The translations under genes were made by a program, and so were the position numbers. Below are positions 1-8,532 of a stretch of DNA of 34,271 bases, one piece after another; the first letter of the stretch is position 1; every line of letters begins with the position of its first letter. The notes beneath the pieces were generated by a model. It saw only the letters and a list, made by a program, of their open reading frames with translations. It did not search any database and was not told where the DNA came from. This stretch comes from a bacterium (GTDB lineage Bacteria; CLD3; SB21), in contig JAIBAF010000038.1 of NCBI GenBank assembly GCA_019695335.1, positions 1 to 34,271 of the forward strand, in the 5' to 3' direction.

Positions 1-683
1 TCATAATTCCCTTTATCTTTAAAAGCTATCCCTATATTAGATAGGATCCTCGCCACGTCATCATTGTCACTGCCAAGATTTTTTTCTATAATCACTAATG
101 CCTTTTTGTACATATCGATCGCTTCATCATTATTGCCTAAGGCATTTTGAATGAGGCCGATATTATTATAACTCCATCCGACGTCGACGTGATTTTCGCC
201 CAGCAACTCTTTTCGTAAAGCCAACGCTTTTTCAAAATTGGCCAATGCGCTGTCGTTTTTCCCGAGCGCCCATTGTACAAGTCCCAATTTGTTGTATGCT
301 GTAGCGACGCCGGTGCTTTTTTCGCCTAGAAATTGTATTCCGTCGCTGATCGATTGTTTGAATAACTCGGAAGCTTTACGGTATTCTCCTTTGTAACGGT
401 AATTTTCTGCGATCATTGTCTGACAATCAATCTGAGCAGCGCGATTACCGTCTTTTTTGTAAAATTCTCCGGCCTTCTGAAAGTAAGCGATTGAGCTATC
501 AAAGGACGACCAATTGAGCAGTGAATCGGCTTTGAGGTAATAATGGCGGGCTAATGTTGTATCCGGAATTGAATCCGTAGACGCAGAAACTTCGCGTTGG
601 TAATTGTACTGCATGGTAATCGTCAGTACCATGGCAATAATCAATAAAAAGAAAATCGGTAACAGCCAAGTTTTCAAATTCAT
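1..683 (-). CDS. TPR-repeat membrane-anchored protein (3' end cut by window)
   Basis: Reading leftwards from an ATG at 681-683, the frame stays open to the window edge, giving about 227 residues with no stop. The first 25 residues start MNLKTWLLP and are a hydrophobic helix, either a signal anchor or a signal peptide. After a short linker come tetratricopeptide repeats: one around RYKGEYRKASELFKQ, one around LGLVQWALGKNDSALANF and one around IGLIQNALGNNDEAIDMY, with a fourth starting at the edge. This is the NB-ARC/kinesin-light-chain style of TPR, a protein-binding scaffold. Such N-termini are often joined to histidine kinase, cyclase or DNA-binding domains, but nothing beyond the edge can be seen, so the effector is unknown. 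No clear Shine-Dalgarno precedes the ATG. A good sigma-70-like promoter lies 34 bases upstream. Confidence 0.8.
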   Translation of the reverse strand, partial: MNLKTWLLPIFFLLIIAMVLTITMQYNYQREVSASTDSIPDTTLARHYYLKADSLLNWSSFDSSIAYFQKAGEFYKKDGNRAAQIDCQTMIAENYRYKGEYRKASELFKQSISDGIQFLGEKSTGVATAYNKLGLVQWALGKNDSALANFEKALALRKELLGENHVDVGWSYNNIGLIQNALGNNDEAIDMYKKALVIIEKNLGSDNDDVARILSNIGIAFKDKGNY

Positions 684-716
684 AATAGGGTCATTGGATG
701 GGGTTGGATGCGCGGT

Positions 717-745
717 AATATATAACGCGAAAGTTTATGAGGCAA
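717..745 (-). promoter_or_regulatory. sigma-70-type promoter of the TPR gene
   Basis: On the minus strand TTGCCT (740-745) and TATATT (717-722) are separated by exactly 17 bases, and the box lies upstream of the TPR start at 683. It is the best promoter match in this gap. Sequence-only prediction. Confidence 0.5.
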
Positions 746-763
746 TAGATGTTATTGGCCTCA
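738..763. promoter_or_regulatory. Inverted repeat over the -35 box (possible operator)
   Basis: TGAGGCAAT (738-746) is mirrored by ATTGGCCTCA (754-763) with one extra G and a 7-base loop. The left arm contains the predicted -35 element of the TPR gene. No T-tract follows on either strand, so an operator is more likely than a terminator. Confidence 0.35.
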
Positions 764-788
764 ACAAGAGAGCATTTCCCAGATATCC

Positions 789-2318
789 TTAATTATCCAA
801 AATCGAACGAATTTTACGAGCTAATTCATCCGGGTCATAAGGTTTGGGAATTATCTGTACGCCTTCGTTTTGAGCAAATTCGACAATATCGTCATCGCTG
901 GTGTAGCCGCTGGTAAAAAGAAATTTAACGCGATTACTCTTTTCAACAATTTCTTCATACACTTGTCTGCCCCCTTTTTTCGGCATAACCATATCCAAGA
1001 GAATCAATCGAATATCATTTTGGTGCTGTTCGTACATTGTTATAGCCTCTTCACCGTTACTCGCTAACAGAATCGTATAACCCATATCTGATAAAATCGT
1101 TTTTAACATCTTTTTGAGCAAATCCGTATCTTCAGCAATCAAGATCGTTTCTTTCCCTTGTGTACCGAATTGACCAAGGGGTTCATCCGGTAACTTGACA
1201 TCCGATTCCGGTAAAGGTAAATACACTTCAAACGTAGCCCCTTGACCAGGCAAACTCACAACATCGATAAATCCTTTATGCTGACGGACAATGCCGTACG
1301 CAACTGACAACCCCAAACCGCTAGCGACGCCATGGCCTTTTGTCGTAAAGAATGGCTCAAACATTTTTTTCTGGACTTCAGGCGCTATACCCACTCCCTG
1401 ATCGGCGAATGTCACACACACATATTTTCCTGATGGAATATAGCTAACCGTTGGTCCGACTATGCGGCGATTCCGTGAATTGTCTTCATTGATCGTTGCG
1501 ATCTTATAGTATAGATCGATTCTCCCGCCTTTGATCATTGCATCGCGGGCATTAGTCAGTAAATTAAAAAATACCTGCTCTATTTGAGAATCATCGACAT
1601 GAAGGAATACAGGTTCAGGATGTTTGACAAAATTTATTTCAATCGTTTCACCCATCAAAGGCTTCATAAATCCCGTCACTTTGGACAAAACTTCACCTAT
1701 ATCAACCTGACGAATGGAAAATATCTGATTACTGCTGAAGGCTAAAATTTGCTTAGTCAAAAGCGCCGCTGTACGGGCTGTCTCATGAATTTCGATAAGA
1801 GTTTCAAGCACTGGTGATTTTTCACCAACCTGTTGTTGCCCGTATTTGGCATACCCGATAATGACCGTCAACAAACTATTGAATTCATGGGCAATTCCAC
1901 CCGCAAAACGTCCGATTGATTCAAGCCTTTGTGACTGGCGTAGCTGATCCTCGCTTTCACGAAGTTTACGTTCCATTTGACCTTTGTAAAGAGCGAGTTC
2001 CATTGATCGCTGTAAATCCGATTCTTCAAATGGAAATGACAAAAACACGAACGGTTCCGTCACATCTAATCGTTTAGATGGCTTATTTGAAACAAAAATT
2101 GTCGGAAGTCCAAACTGCTCGTGGATCTGGTAGGCATACTTCTCAGCTATCTCGTTGTCATCGTCCGTTATAACGAGATCACATGGATTTGAAGGAATCA
2201 TTTTTACGCAGTCTTTGAAGCTATCGGCTTGCGCAACCGTTCTATAATTCAAAGAATTTAAGCATTCCTGTAATTTGGAAATCCCTTTGACAACTAGAAA
2301 TACCCGCCTATTTTCCAT
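789..2318 (-). CDS. Hybrid sensor histidine kinase (degenerate receiver-HisKA-HATPase-receiver)
   Basis: A 509-residue soluble two-component protein with no transmembrane helix. Residues 1-110 resemble a receiver (Asp cluster at 52-54), but the usual Lys-Pro near the end is replaced by SFPF, so this domain is probably a degenerate sensing module. A short coiled linker leads to the HisKA H-box with the phospho-accepting His144 in GGIAHEFNSLL. The ATPase has an N box (NLLTNARDAM), G1 (DQGVGIAPE), F box (FFTTKG) and G2 (GLGLSVAYGI). The last ~120 residues are a canonical receiver with the acceptor Asp in LLDMVMP and Lys in IPKPY. There is no output domain, so the phosphate probably passes to a separate regulator. 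It lies 134 bases downstream of acs on the same strand and has its own predicted promoter. The input signal is unknown. Confidence 0.9.
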   Translation of the reverse strand: MENRRVFLVVKGISKLQECLNSLNYRTVAQADSFKDCVKMIPSNPCDLVITDDDNEIAEKYAYQIHEQFGLPTIFVSNKPSKRLDVTEPFVFLSFPFEESDLQRSMELALYKGQMERKLRESEDQLRQSQRLESIGRFAGGIAHEFNSLLTVIIGYAKYGQQQVGEKSPVLETLIEIHETARTAALLTKQILAFSSNQIFSIRQVDIGEVLSKVTGFMKPLMGETIEINFVKHPEPVFLHVDDSQIEQVFFNLLTNARDAMIKGGRIDLYYKIATINEDNSRNRRIVGPTVSYIPSGKYVCVTFADQGVGIAPEVQKKMFEPFFTTKGHGVASGLGLSVAYGIVRQHKGFIDVVSLPGQGATFEVYLPLPESDVKLPDEPLGQFGTQGKETILIAEDTDLLKKMLKTILSDMGYTILLASNGEEAITMYEQHQNDIRLILLDMVMPKKGGRQVYEEIVEKSNRVKFLFTSGYTSDDDIVEFAQNEGVQIIPKPYDPDELARKIRSILDN

Positions 2319-2382
2319 ATCCGTTTTTCCCTTTTGACTTATTCATTTTCAAAAGGCAATTAACAGGCCCACAAGTAAGCCT

Positions 2383-2412
2383 ATTCTAAATAACAGTTTA
2401 ACTTATTATCAA
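2383..2412 (-). promoter_or_regulatory. sigma-70-type promoter of the sensor kinase
   Basis: Minus-strand TTGATA (2407-2412) and TAGAAT (2383-2388) each match five of six consensus bases, with an 18-base spacer. The kinase ATG is 65 bases downstream. I see no terminator after acs, so read-through from acs is also possible. Confidence 0.45.
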
Positions 2413-2452
2413 AAAATGAAAAATTATGTAAAACAACCCCTAAACATGGAAT

Positions 2453-4450
2453 TTATTCTTCATTGTCCATACGTAGTTTTTCCAAAACAGAATAATCTTC
2501 CAATGTAGTCGTATCACCCACAGTTGTACTACCAGAAGCTATCTCACGAAGCAAACGCCTCATAATCTTACCGCTACGTGTTTTAGGTAAAGCCTCCGTA
2601 AAGCGAATTTCATCCGGCCTCGCCAATGCACCAATTTGTTTTGTAACATGGGTTCTGAGTTCCTCATTTAGTTCTTTACTATGTGGAATGCCCTGTTTCA
2701 GTGTAACAAACGCAACAATAGCTTGACCCTTCAGTTCATCCGGCCGTCCCAGAACAGCCGCTTCAGCCACATTCGGATGATGTACTAAAGCGCTTTCAAT
2801 TTCAGCAGTTCCAAGCCTATGTCCGGCAACATTGATTACGTCGTCTACACGTCCCATCAGCCAAAAATATCCATCTTTATCGCGCCTGGCCGAATCGCCT
2901 GTAAAATAACAATGGTCGATATCGCTCCAATACTGTTTTTTGTACCTTTCATTGTCGCCAAAAATTGTTCTAAGCATTGATGGCCATGGTTTTCGCACAA
3001 CTAAATAGCCACCCTGATCCATACCTACCGATTTACCATCTTTATCTACAACGTCTGCATGGATACCAGGAAATGGGAGCGTGGCTGTACCAGGCTTAGT
3101 TGGCACTGCTCCCGGCATAGGAGTAATCATTATTGCTCCTGTTTCGGTCTGCCACCATGTATCGACTATCGGACAACGTTCTTTTCCAATGATTTTATGA
3201 TACCACATCCACGCTTCAGGATTAATCGGTTCGCCTACGGTTCCCAAAAGCCTGAGCGAACTTAAATCATGTCGCAATGGCCACTGTTCGCCCCATTTCA
3301 TAAACGCACGAATAGCGGTTGGAGCGGTATAAAAGACATTTACTTTATATCGGTCTATAATTGACCAAAAACGATCCGGTTCGGGATAATTTGGAGCGCC
3401 TTCGTACATAACGGTGGTCGCCCCATTAGCCAGCGGACCATAAACAATGTAGCTATGTCCGGTGACCCAGCCGATATCAGCCGTACACCAATACGTATCC
3501 TCTTCCTTCAGATCGAAGACCCATTTGGAGGTAATATAAGTACCTGTCAAATATCCGCCTGTCGTATGAAGTATTCCTTTAGGTTTACCAGTTGAACCGC
3601 TGGTATACAAGATAAATAATGGGTGTTCAGAGTCTAATTTTTCAGGTTCATTTTTCTCACTTACGCCGGCCATACGTTCATGCCACCAATGGTCCCGACC
3701 GCCATGCATGACGATATTATCCCCAATCCGGCGGTAAACAACAACGTTCTCAACTGTTGGACAAGCATTGTTCTCCAATGCAGTATCGACGTTGGCCTTG
3801 AGGGGAATTACCATTCCCCGGCGATAGCTCCCGTCAGCCGTTATAATTAATTTTGCTTTGGAATCGTTAACCCGGTCCCGGATCGCATCTGAACTAAAAC
3901 CGCCGAAAATGACACTGTGCGTCGCACCAATGCGGGCACATCCCAGCATTGCTACAACTAATTCTGGGACCATCGGCATATAAAGTACGACCCGATCCCC
4001 TTTTTCAATTCCAAAGCTTTTGAGAACATTAGCAAATTTACAAACACGTCGGTGTAGGTCTTGATAAGTCAATATGCGTGTTTCACCAAATTTCCCATCC
4101 ACAGCCGGTTCGCCTTCCCAAATAATTGCGGCTTTGTTTTTACGCCATGACATTAAATGCCGGTCCACGCAATTATAGGAGATATTAATCTGACCTCCGA
4201 CGAACCATTTAGCAAACGGTTCTTTCCAATCCAGTACTTTTTTCCAAGGTTTAAACCAATGCAATTCTTTGGCAATTTTCGTCCAAAACTTCTCAGGGTT
4301 TTTGATCGACTCTTTATAAATTTTCTGATACTCTCCCATCGATTTAATATGAGCGGATTTGCTGAATTGATTTGATGGCTTAAAAACGCGATTTTCTTTT
4401 AGAACCGATTCAATATTTTGTGTTTTGGATTTTTTTGACGGCTTAGGCAT
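2453..4450 (-). CDS. acs: Acetyl-CoA synthetase (acetate-CoA ligase, AMP-forming)
   Basis: Activates acetate with ATP to acetyl-AMP and then to acetyl-CoA in the cytoplasm. The 665 residues match the usual family length of about 650. Visible motifs are the adenylate P-loop [11 protein letters not shown], the core motif [10 protein letters not shown], the TGD signature ([16 protein letters not shown]), the hinge [13 protein letters not shown], and the C-terminal [11 protein letters not shown], whose Lys is the catalytic and acetyl-regulated residue in this family. The first ~30 residues are a Lys/Ser-rich extension. I place the start at the ATG at 4448-4450, because AGGAG sits six bases upstream. 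A TTG two codons earlier directly abuts that site and is unlikely to be used. No acetylation or deacetylation gene is next to it. The downstream sensor kinase could be co-transcribed. Confidence 0.97.
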   Translation of the reverse strand: MPKPSKKSKTQNIESVLKENRVFKPSNQFSKSAHIKSMGEYQKIYKESIKNPEKFWTKIAKELHWFKPWKKVLDWKEPFAKWFVGGQINISYNCVDRHLMSWRKNKAAIIWEGEPAVDGKFGETRILTYQDLHRRVCKFANVLKSFGIEKGDRVVLYMPMVPELVVAMLGCARIGATHSVIFGGFSSDAIRDRVNDSKAKLIITADGSYRRGMVIPLKANVDTALENNACPTVENVVVYRRIGDNIVMHGGRDHWWHERMAGVSEKNEPEKLDSEHPLFILYTSGSTGKPKGILHTTGGYLTGTYITSKWVFDLKEEDTYWCTADIGWVTGHSYIVYGPLANGATTVMYEGAPNYPEPDRFWSIIDRYKVNVFYTAPTAIRAFMKWGEQWPLRHDLSSLRLLGTVGEPINPEAWMWYHKIIGKERCPIVDTWWQTETGAIMITPMPGAVPTKPGTATLPFPGIHADVVDKDGKSVGMDQGGYLVVRKPWPSMLRTIFGDNERYKKQYWSDIDHCYFTGDSARRDKDGYFWLMGRVDDVINVAGHRLGTAEIESALVHHPNVAEAAVLGRPDELKGQAIVAFVTLKQGIPHSKELNEELRTHVTKQIGALARPDEIRFTEALPKTRSGKIMRRLLREIASGSTTVGDTTTLEDYSVLEKLRMDNEE

Positions 4451-4570
4451 AATCAACTCCTGTAAAAGATGGACTGATCGATATGAAATAGATTGGCAAA
4501 AAAGGAAGATACAAAAAATCTATGGGAAGAGGCCACGAATAGCAATAAAAAAATAGATCTCTAAATAAAG

Positions 4571-4602
4571 AAAAGGCGGCTCACTTTAAAGAGCCGCCTT
4601 TT
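4571..4602 (-). terminator. Rho-independent terminator of clpB
   Basis: A perfect 12-base stem (4571-4582 with 4591-4602, core GGCGGCTC/GAGCCGCC) with an 8-base loop starts three bases after the clpB stop. On the minus strand it is followed by a T-rich run. Confidence 0.9.
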
Positions 4603-4604
4603 TC

Positions 4605-7235
4605 TTACGCAACCGATCTTACTTGATCAGGACTTCGATAAAAAACCAATTTATCATCCGTAAAATCAATTATAATCATATCGTTCTTGCTAAATTTTCC
4701 TTCAAGAATCATGGTTGATAAACGATTGATAATCTCTTTTTGCATAAGCCGTTTTAAGGGACGTGCACCAAACACCGGATCATAGCCGTGTTCAGCCAGA
4801 TAAAGCGACGCCTTCTCGTTCAAATGAATTTCCATTTCCTGTCGTTTAAGCAATTCCTGAACATGCTGGAATTGAATCCGAACGATTTGTTGGATATGCG
4901 ATTTAGACAACGGATGAAATACCATGATATCGTCAATGCGATTAAGAAATTCGGGCCGCATCTTCTGACGAAGAAGTTTTAGCATCTGCTCTTTTATTTC
5001 ATCATAGATGCTGTCGCGATTCGAATCGCTCGCACGTTGCATCTGTTCCATTATAAACTGTGCGCCAAGATTGGATGTCATGATAATAATGGTGTTTTTA
5101 AAATTCACTGTATGTCCCTTATTATCCGTCAGCCGTCCGTCGTCGAGCACTTGCAACAGTACATTGAATACCTCGGGGTGTGCTTTTTCAATTTCATCCA
5201 GCAGTATCACTGAATAAGGGCGACGGCGTATGGCTTCGGTCAATTGTCCTCCTTCATCGTATCCGACGTATCCCGGAGGCGCGCCAATTAATCTTGAAAC
5301 CGAATGCTGTTCCATATACTCCGACATATCAATACGCACCAGAGCATTTTCATCATCAAAAAGAAATTCCGCCAACGCTTTGGCCAATTCGGTCTTTCCA
5401 ACACCGGTCGAACCCAGAAAGATAAACGAACCAATGGGCCGTTTTTCATCCGATAAGCCTGCGCGCGAACGAAGAATAGCCTCAGAAACCGATTGAATCG
5501 CATCATCCTGCCCAATGACACGATCTTTAAGCCGATCACTGATTTTAAGAATTTTTTCTTTTTCGCTTTCCAACATTTTGGTAACCGGTACGCCTGTCCA
5601 TTTTGCTACAATTTCGGCGATGTCCTCTTCTCCAACCTCTTCTTTGAGCATACGTGTATGTTTTTGCGCTTCATCAAGCTTTTTGCGCTCGGTTTCTAAT
5701 TTTTTCGCCAGTTCATTCATTTTCCCGTATTTCAATTCAGCAGCACGATTTAAATCACCGTCACGCTCCGCTTGCTCAACCATCGCCTTAGTTTGTTCGA
5801 TTTCTTCCTTTTGTTTCCTGATGGACTCGATGATGCGTTTTTCCATTTCCCAATGCGCACGGAGCCCGGTACGACGTTCTTTTAAATCGGCCAGCTCTTT
5901 GTTCAATTCGGCCAAGCGCTTTTTAGAAGCTTCATCATTTTCTTTTTTAAGCGCCAGTTGTTCGATTTCAAGCTGTTTGATTTTACGTTCAACTTCATCC
6001 AGTTCTTCGGGCATTGAATTAATTTCAATACGCAATTTCGAAGCCGCCTCGTCTACAAGATCGATCGCTTTATCCGGAAGAAACCGGTCAGCAATGTACC
6101 TGTGCGACAACACGGCGGCTGAGACTATAGCGCTATCCTGGATTCGAACGCCGTGGTGAACTTCGTATTTCTCTTTGAGTCCGCGTAAAATCGAAATCGT
6201 GTCCTCGACCGAAGGTTCTTCGACTAAAACAGGTTGGAATCGTCTTTCCAAAGCAGGGTCTTTTTCAATATGTTTTCGGTACTCATCCAACGTCGTTGCG
6301 CCAATCGCACGAAGTTCACCGCGTGCAAGCGCCGGTTTGAGCATATTGGCTGCATCCACTGCCCCTTCGGCCGCCCCAGCACCAACCAAGGTATGCAATT
6401 CATCAATGAACAATATGATCTCTCCATCCGATTCTGTCACTTCCCGCAAAACTGCTTTTAGGCGGTCCTCGAATTCCCCGCGAAATTTGGCGCCAGCGAT
6501 CAAAGAGCCCATGTCGAGTGCAATAATTTTTTTAGTCTTCAAATTTTCCGGGACGTCTCCGGCAATGATGCGATGCGCAATGCCTTCTGCGATAGCTGTT
6601 TTGCCAACACCCGATTCACCGATCAGAACAGGATTGTTTTTCGTACGACGGGAAAGTACTTGCAGAACGCGCCGGATCTCTTCATCTCGGCCGATAACCG
6701 GATCGAGTTTGTTTTGGCGAGCCAGTTCATTTAGATTACGGCCATATTTACTCAGTGCCTGATATTTTACTTCAGGGTTCTGATCTGTAACACGCTGAGA
6801 TCCACGAATATCTTTAAGGGCGCGATAAATCGTATCGCGACTGACACCCATCCCACGTAGTGTTTTTCCAAGTTCAGATGACTCTTCTGAAATGACAATA
6901 AATAGATGCTCGGTGCTGACATACTCGTCCTTCAGCTTTGAAGCTTCCTTGGCCGATTCGTTCAATAATCTGTTCAGCCTCGCGGATACATACACTTGGC
7001 CCGTATCGCCCGAAACTTTTGGCAGTTTATCGATCATTTTTTGAGTCAGTGATGACACGAGTTCTACGGCGACACCCAACTTTTTGAATAATGCTGGTAT
7101 GGTGCCATCCGAATCCTCTATCAACGCCTTCATCAGATGTTCAACTTCAATTTGAGTCTGGCCATATTCGATGGCCAGTTGCTGAGCTTTAGCAAACGCC
7201 TCTTGAGACTTGACAGTTAATTTGTCTATTGTCAT
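4605..7235 (-). CDS. clpB: ClpB disaggregase (Hsp100 AAA+ chaperone)
   Basis: A hexameric ATP-driven disaggregase that works with DnaK to rescue aggregated proteins. The 876 residues fit full-length ClpB. Order: Clp-N domain (1-145), first AAA+ with Walker A GESGVGKT (206-213) and Walker [14 protein letters not shown], the long charged coiled-coil M-domain (about 400-525) that separates ClpB from ClpA and ClpC, then a second AAA+ with [29 protein letters not shown] and [12 protein letters not shown], and the C-terminal D2-small domain. No ClpP-binding loop was recognised, as expected. The ATG at 7235 has AGGGAGAG six bases upstream. A hairpin terminator separates it from the hsp20 operon upstream and another closes it downstream, so clpB is probably a single-gene unit. 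A large inverted repeat lies in its leader/promoter region. Confidence 0.98.
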   Translation of the reverse strand: MTIDKLTVKSQEAFAKAQQLAIEYGQTQIEVEHLMKALIEDSDGTIPALFKKLGVAVELVSSLTQKMIDKLPKVSGDTGQVYVSARLNRLLNESAKEASKLKDEYVSTEHLFIVISEESSELGKTLRGMGVSRDTIYRALKDIRGSQRVTDQNPEVKYQALSKYGRNLNELARQNKLDPVIGRDEEIRRVLQVLSRRTKNNPVLIGESGVGKTAIAEGIAHRIIAGDVPENLKTKKIIALDMGSLIAGAKFRGEFEDRLKAVLREVTESDGEIILFIDELHTLVGAGAAEGAVDAANMLKPALARGELRAIGATTLDEYRKHIEKDPALERRFQPVLVEEPSVEDTISILRGLKEKYEVHHGVRIQDSAIVSAAVLSHRYIADRFLPDKAIDLVDEAASKLRIEINSMPEELDEVERKIKQLEIEQLALKKENDEASKKRLAELNKELADLKERRTGLRAHWEMEKRIIESIRKQKEEIEQTKAMVEQAERDGDLNRAAELKYGKMNELAKKLETERKKLDEAQKHTRMLKEEVGEEDIAEIVAKWTGVPVTKMLESEKEKILKISDRLKDRVIGQDDAIQSVSEAILRSRAGLSDEKRPIGSFIFLGSTGVGKTELAKALAEFLFDDENALVRIDMSEYMEQHSVSRLIGAPPGYVGYDEGGQLTEAIRRRPYSVILLDEIEKAHPEVFNVLLQVLDDGRLTDNKGHTVNFKNTIIIMTSNLGAQFIMEQMQRASDSNRDSIYDEIKEQMLKLLRQKMRPEFLNRIDDIMVFHPLSKSHIQQIVRIQFQHVQELLKRQEMEIHLNEKASLYLAEHGYDPVFGARPLKRLMQKEIINRLSTMILEGKFSKNDMIIIDFTDDKLVFYRSPDQVRSVA

Positions 7236-7267
7236 TGCTGACTCTCCCTTATTTTTAATTTTTAGCC

Positions 7268-7314
7268 AATCACATGAAAAAACTTTATGAATTACAAAAT
7301 TTTCACATGTGATT
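7268..7314. promoter_or_regulatory. Large inverted repeat upstream of clpB (candidate heat-shock operator)
   Basis: The arms at 7268-7282 (AATCACATG then A-tract) and 7300-7314 (T-tract then CATGTGATT) pair over 15 positions with one mismatch and one G-T pair, around a 17-base A/T-rich centre. A possible minus-strand promoter, TTGTAA-17 bases-TGTGAT, lies within it. It matches neither CIRCE nor the HspR repeat. It could be a repressor site or a 5'-UTR hairpin. Confidence 0.45.
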
Positions 7315-7320
7315 CGCCGC

Positions 7321-7366
7321 TAAAAAAATGCGGGAATTCAAAAGCTTACGCCAATTGAATTCCCGC
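7321..7366 (-). terminator. Rho-independent terminator of the hsp20 operon
   Basis: A perfect 12-base stem (7330-7341 with 7355-7366, GCGGGAATTCAA and its complement) has a 13-base loop and is followed on the minus strand by ATTTTTTTA. It lies 22 bases after the hsp20 stop. Confidence 0.9.
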
Positions 7367-7388
7367 CGCCTATTCCATTCAAGGATTT

Positions 7389-7841
7389 TTAGAACTTCAC
7401 TTCAATTTCTTTGGCTTTGGCTTCTTCGACCTTCGGCAATGAAATCGTCAATACGCCGTCTTTGTAATTCGCATCAATTTTGTCAGCTTTGACCATCGAC
7501 GGCAAACGGAACGAGCGTGAGAAACTGCCATAGCTTCTTTCGACCCGATGGTAATTGCGTTCTTTCGATTCCGATTCTTGCTTTTTTTCTCCTTGAATCG
7601 TCAATACATTTTCCTGCAAAGTGATTTTCACATCACTCTTATTGATCCCCGGTATTTCAACTTTCACGGTGAATTCTTCTTTACTTTCTGAAATATCGAC
7701 CGAGGGAAACCAACTGCCGAAATTGGATAATTCAGAGTCACCACTCCATAAATTTGACAACATTTTGCTCATTTCTTTTTGAGCGCTGAAGATATCGCTG
7801 AGGATATCTCTTTCTCTTGGGACAAATTTGACGATGGACAT
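7389..7841 (-). CDS. Small heat-shock protein, Hsp20/alpha-crystallin family
   Basis: An ATP-independent holdase that keeps unfolding proteins soluble. The 150 residues contain an N-terminal arm (MSIVKFVPRERDILSD) and an alpha-crystallin domain from about 45 to 140 that starts at PSVDISESKEEFTVKVEIPG, includes the GVLTISLPK strand, and ends in a short tail EIEVKF that can serve as the I-x-I/V oligomerisation motif. AGGAGGG sits just upstream of the ATG at 7841, a strong ribosome site that fits high expression. It is the second gene of an operon, 26 bases after the other hsp20, and is closed by a strong terminator. Confidence 0.95.
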   Translation of the reverse strand: MSIVKFVPRERDILSDIFSAQKEMSKMLSNLWSGDSELSNFGSWFPSVDISESKEEFTVKVEIPGINKSDVKITLQENVLTIQGEKKQESESKERNYHRVERSYGSFSRSFRLPSMVKADKIDANYKDGVLTISLPKVEEAKAKEIEVKF

Positions 7842-7867
7842 AATACCCTCCTTTTTGATTTGGATTG

Positions 7868-8260
7868 TTAATTAAATTGTATGTTAATTTCTTTGGGCTT
7901 GGCCGCTTCAAGTTTTGTAAGCTTTACATACAAAAGTCCATCTTGCCATTTTGCCTCTACCGAATCGGTATTGACAGTTGAAGATAATTTGAAAACACGG
8001 CGATAATTACGTTTGAAAATCTCAGACATTACTAATTCGCCTTCAACATTGTGCTGACTGATTCCCTCGATGACAAGATGCCGGTTTTCGACATACACTT
8101 TTAAACCGTCTTTCGTTACCCCAGGCATTTCAAGCAACACGGTAAAATGATCTTTCGTTTCATAAACATCCGAACGTGGTACTACAACCATAAACTGGTT
8201 TTCTTTTTTCACTAATTCATGGCTGTTAGTTTTAACTTCATCATAAATTTTAGATTGCAT
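7868..8260 (-). CDS. Small heat-shock protein, Hsp20/alpha-crystallin family (divergent paralogue)
   Basis: A 130-residue Hsp20 with a short N-terminal arm. The alpha-crystallin domain begins at PRSDVYETKDHFTVLLEMPG and carries KVYVENRHLVIEG and DGLLYVKLTK. The tail ends EINIQFN, again with an I-x-I motif. It shares the fold with the downstream Hsp20 but is clearly different in sequence, so the two could form mixed oligomers or have different clients. The ATG at 8260 is preceded by GGAG seven bases upstream. It is the first gene of the two-gene operon, and its control region is shared with the divergent pgi/pmi gene. Confidence 0.95.
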   Translation of the reverse strand: MQSKIYDEVKTNSHELVKKENQFMVVVPRSDVYETKDHFTVLLEMPGVTKDGLKVYVENRHLVIEGISQHNVEGELVMSEIFKRNYRRVFKLSSTVNTDSVEAKWQDGLLYVKLTKLEAAKPKEINIQFN

Positions 8261-8313
8261 TTGTTAACTCCTATTTTTCTGATTCGTGTTTTTTATTTTC
8301 AATTTAATGCTTT

Positions 8314-8330
8314 AACAAGTCGTGTGCCAA
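8314..8330 (-). promoter_or_regulatory. Possible sigma-54-like promoter of the hsp20 operon
   Basis: The minus strand reads TTGGCAC, five bases, TTGTT. This matches the -24/-12 sigma-54 pattern with correct spacing except for T in place of the -12 C. The alternative is a sigma-70 reading of the same spot: TTGGCA, 17 bases, TTAAAT. The start of hsp20 is about 54 bases downstream. Sequence alone cannot decide between them. Confidence 0.3.
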
Positions 8331-8412
8331 ATCTCAGTTTTTTGATTTTTCTTAATTTAATTTTCTGATGACTTGAGCAAGAAGCATTTCAGATGCCATT
8401 TTGACTGTTTTA

Positions 8413-8425
8413 ATGAAAATTTCAT
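8413..8425. promoter_or_regulatory. 13-base palindrome in the hsp20-pgi gap
   Basis: ATGAAAATTTCAT is a perfect inverted repeat around a central A. It lies about 85 bases upstream of the hsp20 -24/-35 element and upstream of the pgi promoter. Candidate regulator site. Confidence 0.25.
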
Positions 8426-8445
8426 GAAAAATTTTCGTCAATTGG

Positions 8446-8458
8446 TGACAAATTGTCA
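8446..8458. promoter_or_regulatory. 13-base palindrome TGACAAATTGTCA
   Basis: A perfect TGACAA-A-TTGTCA inverted repeat, 17 bases before the pgi -35 box and about 115 bases upstream of the hsp20 promoter. The placement suits a regulator of either divergent unit. Confidence 0.3.
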
Positions 8459-8475
8459 TTAGAGCGTGATATTTC

Positions 8476-8504
8476 TTGAATTAAAAAAATGAAATGCTTA
8501 TATA
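8476..8504 (+). promoter_or_regulatory. sigma-70-type promoter of pgi/pmi
   Basis: TTGAAT (8476-8481), a 17-base spacer and TATATA (8499-8504) precede the gene. AAAGGA lies shortly before the ATG at 8533. Confidence 0.55.
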
Positions 8505-8532
8505 TATCGCGGATTTTTAAAGGATTAATAAG

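Noticed and set aside
4451-4456. TTG start for acetyl-CoA synthetase two codons before the ATG
   Set aside because: The AGGAG site directly abuts this TTG, leaving no spacer, while it is six bases from the ATG at 4450.
5515-6762. Long open frames of about 200 codons antisense to clpB
   Set aside because: They are Ser- and Arg-rich, have no motifs or ribosome sites, and lie opposite highly conserved ClpB codons. They are antisense shadows.
7236-7388. CIRCE or HspR (HAIR) element at clpB
   Set aside because: Neither TTAGCACTC/GAGTGCTAA nor CTTGAGT/ACTCAAG occurs here. The inverted repeat present has a different sequence.
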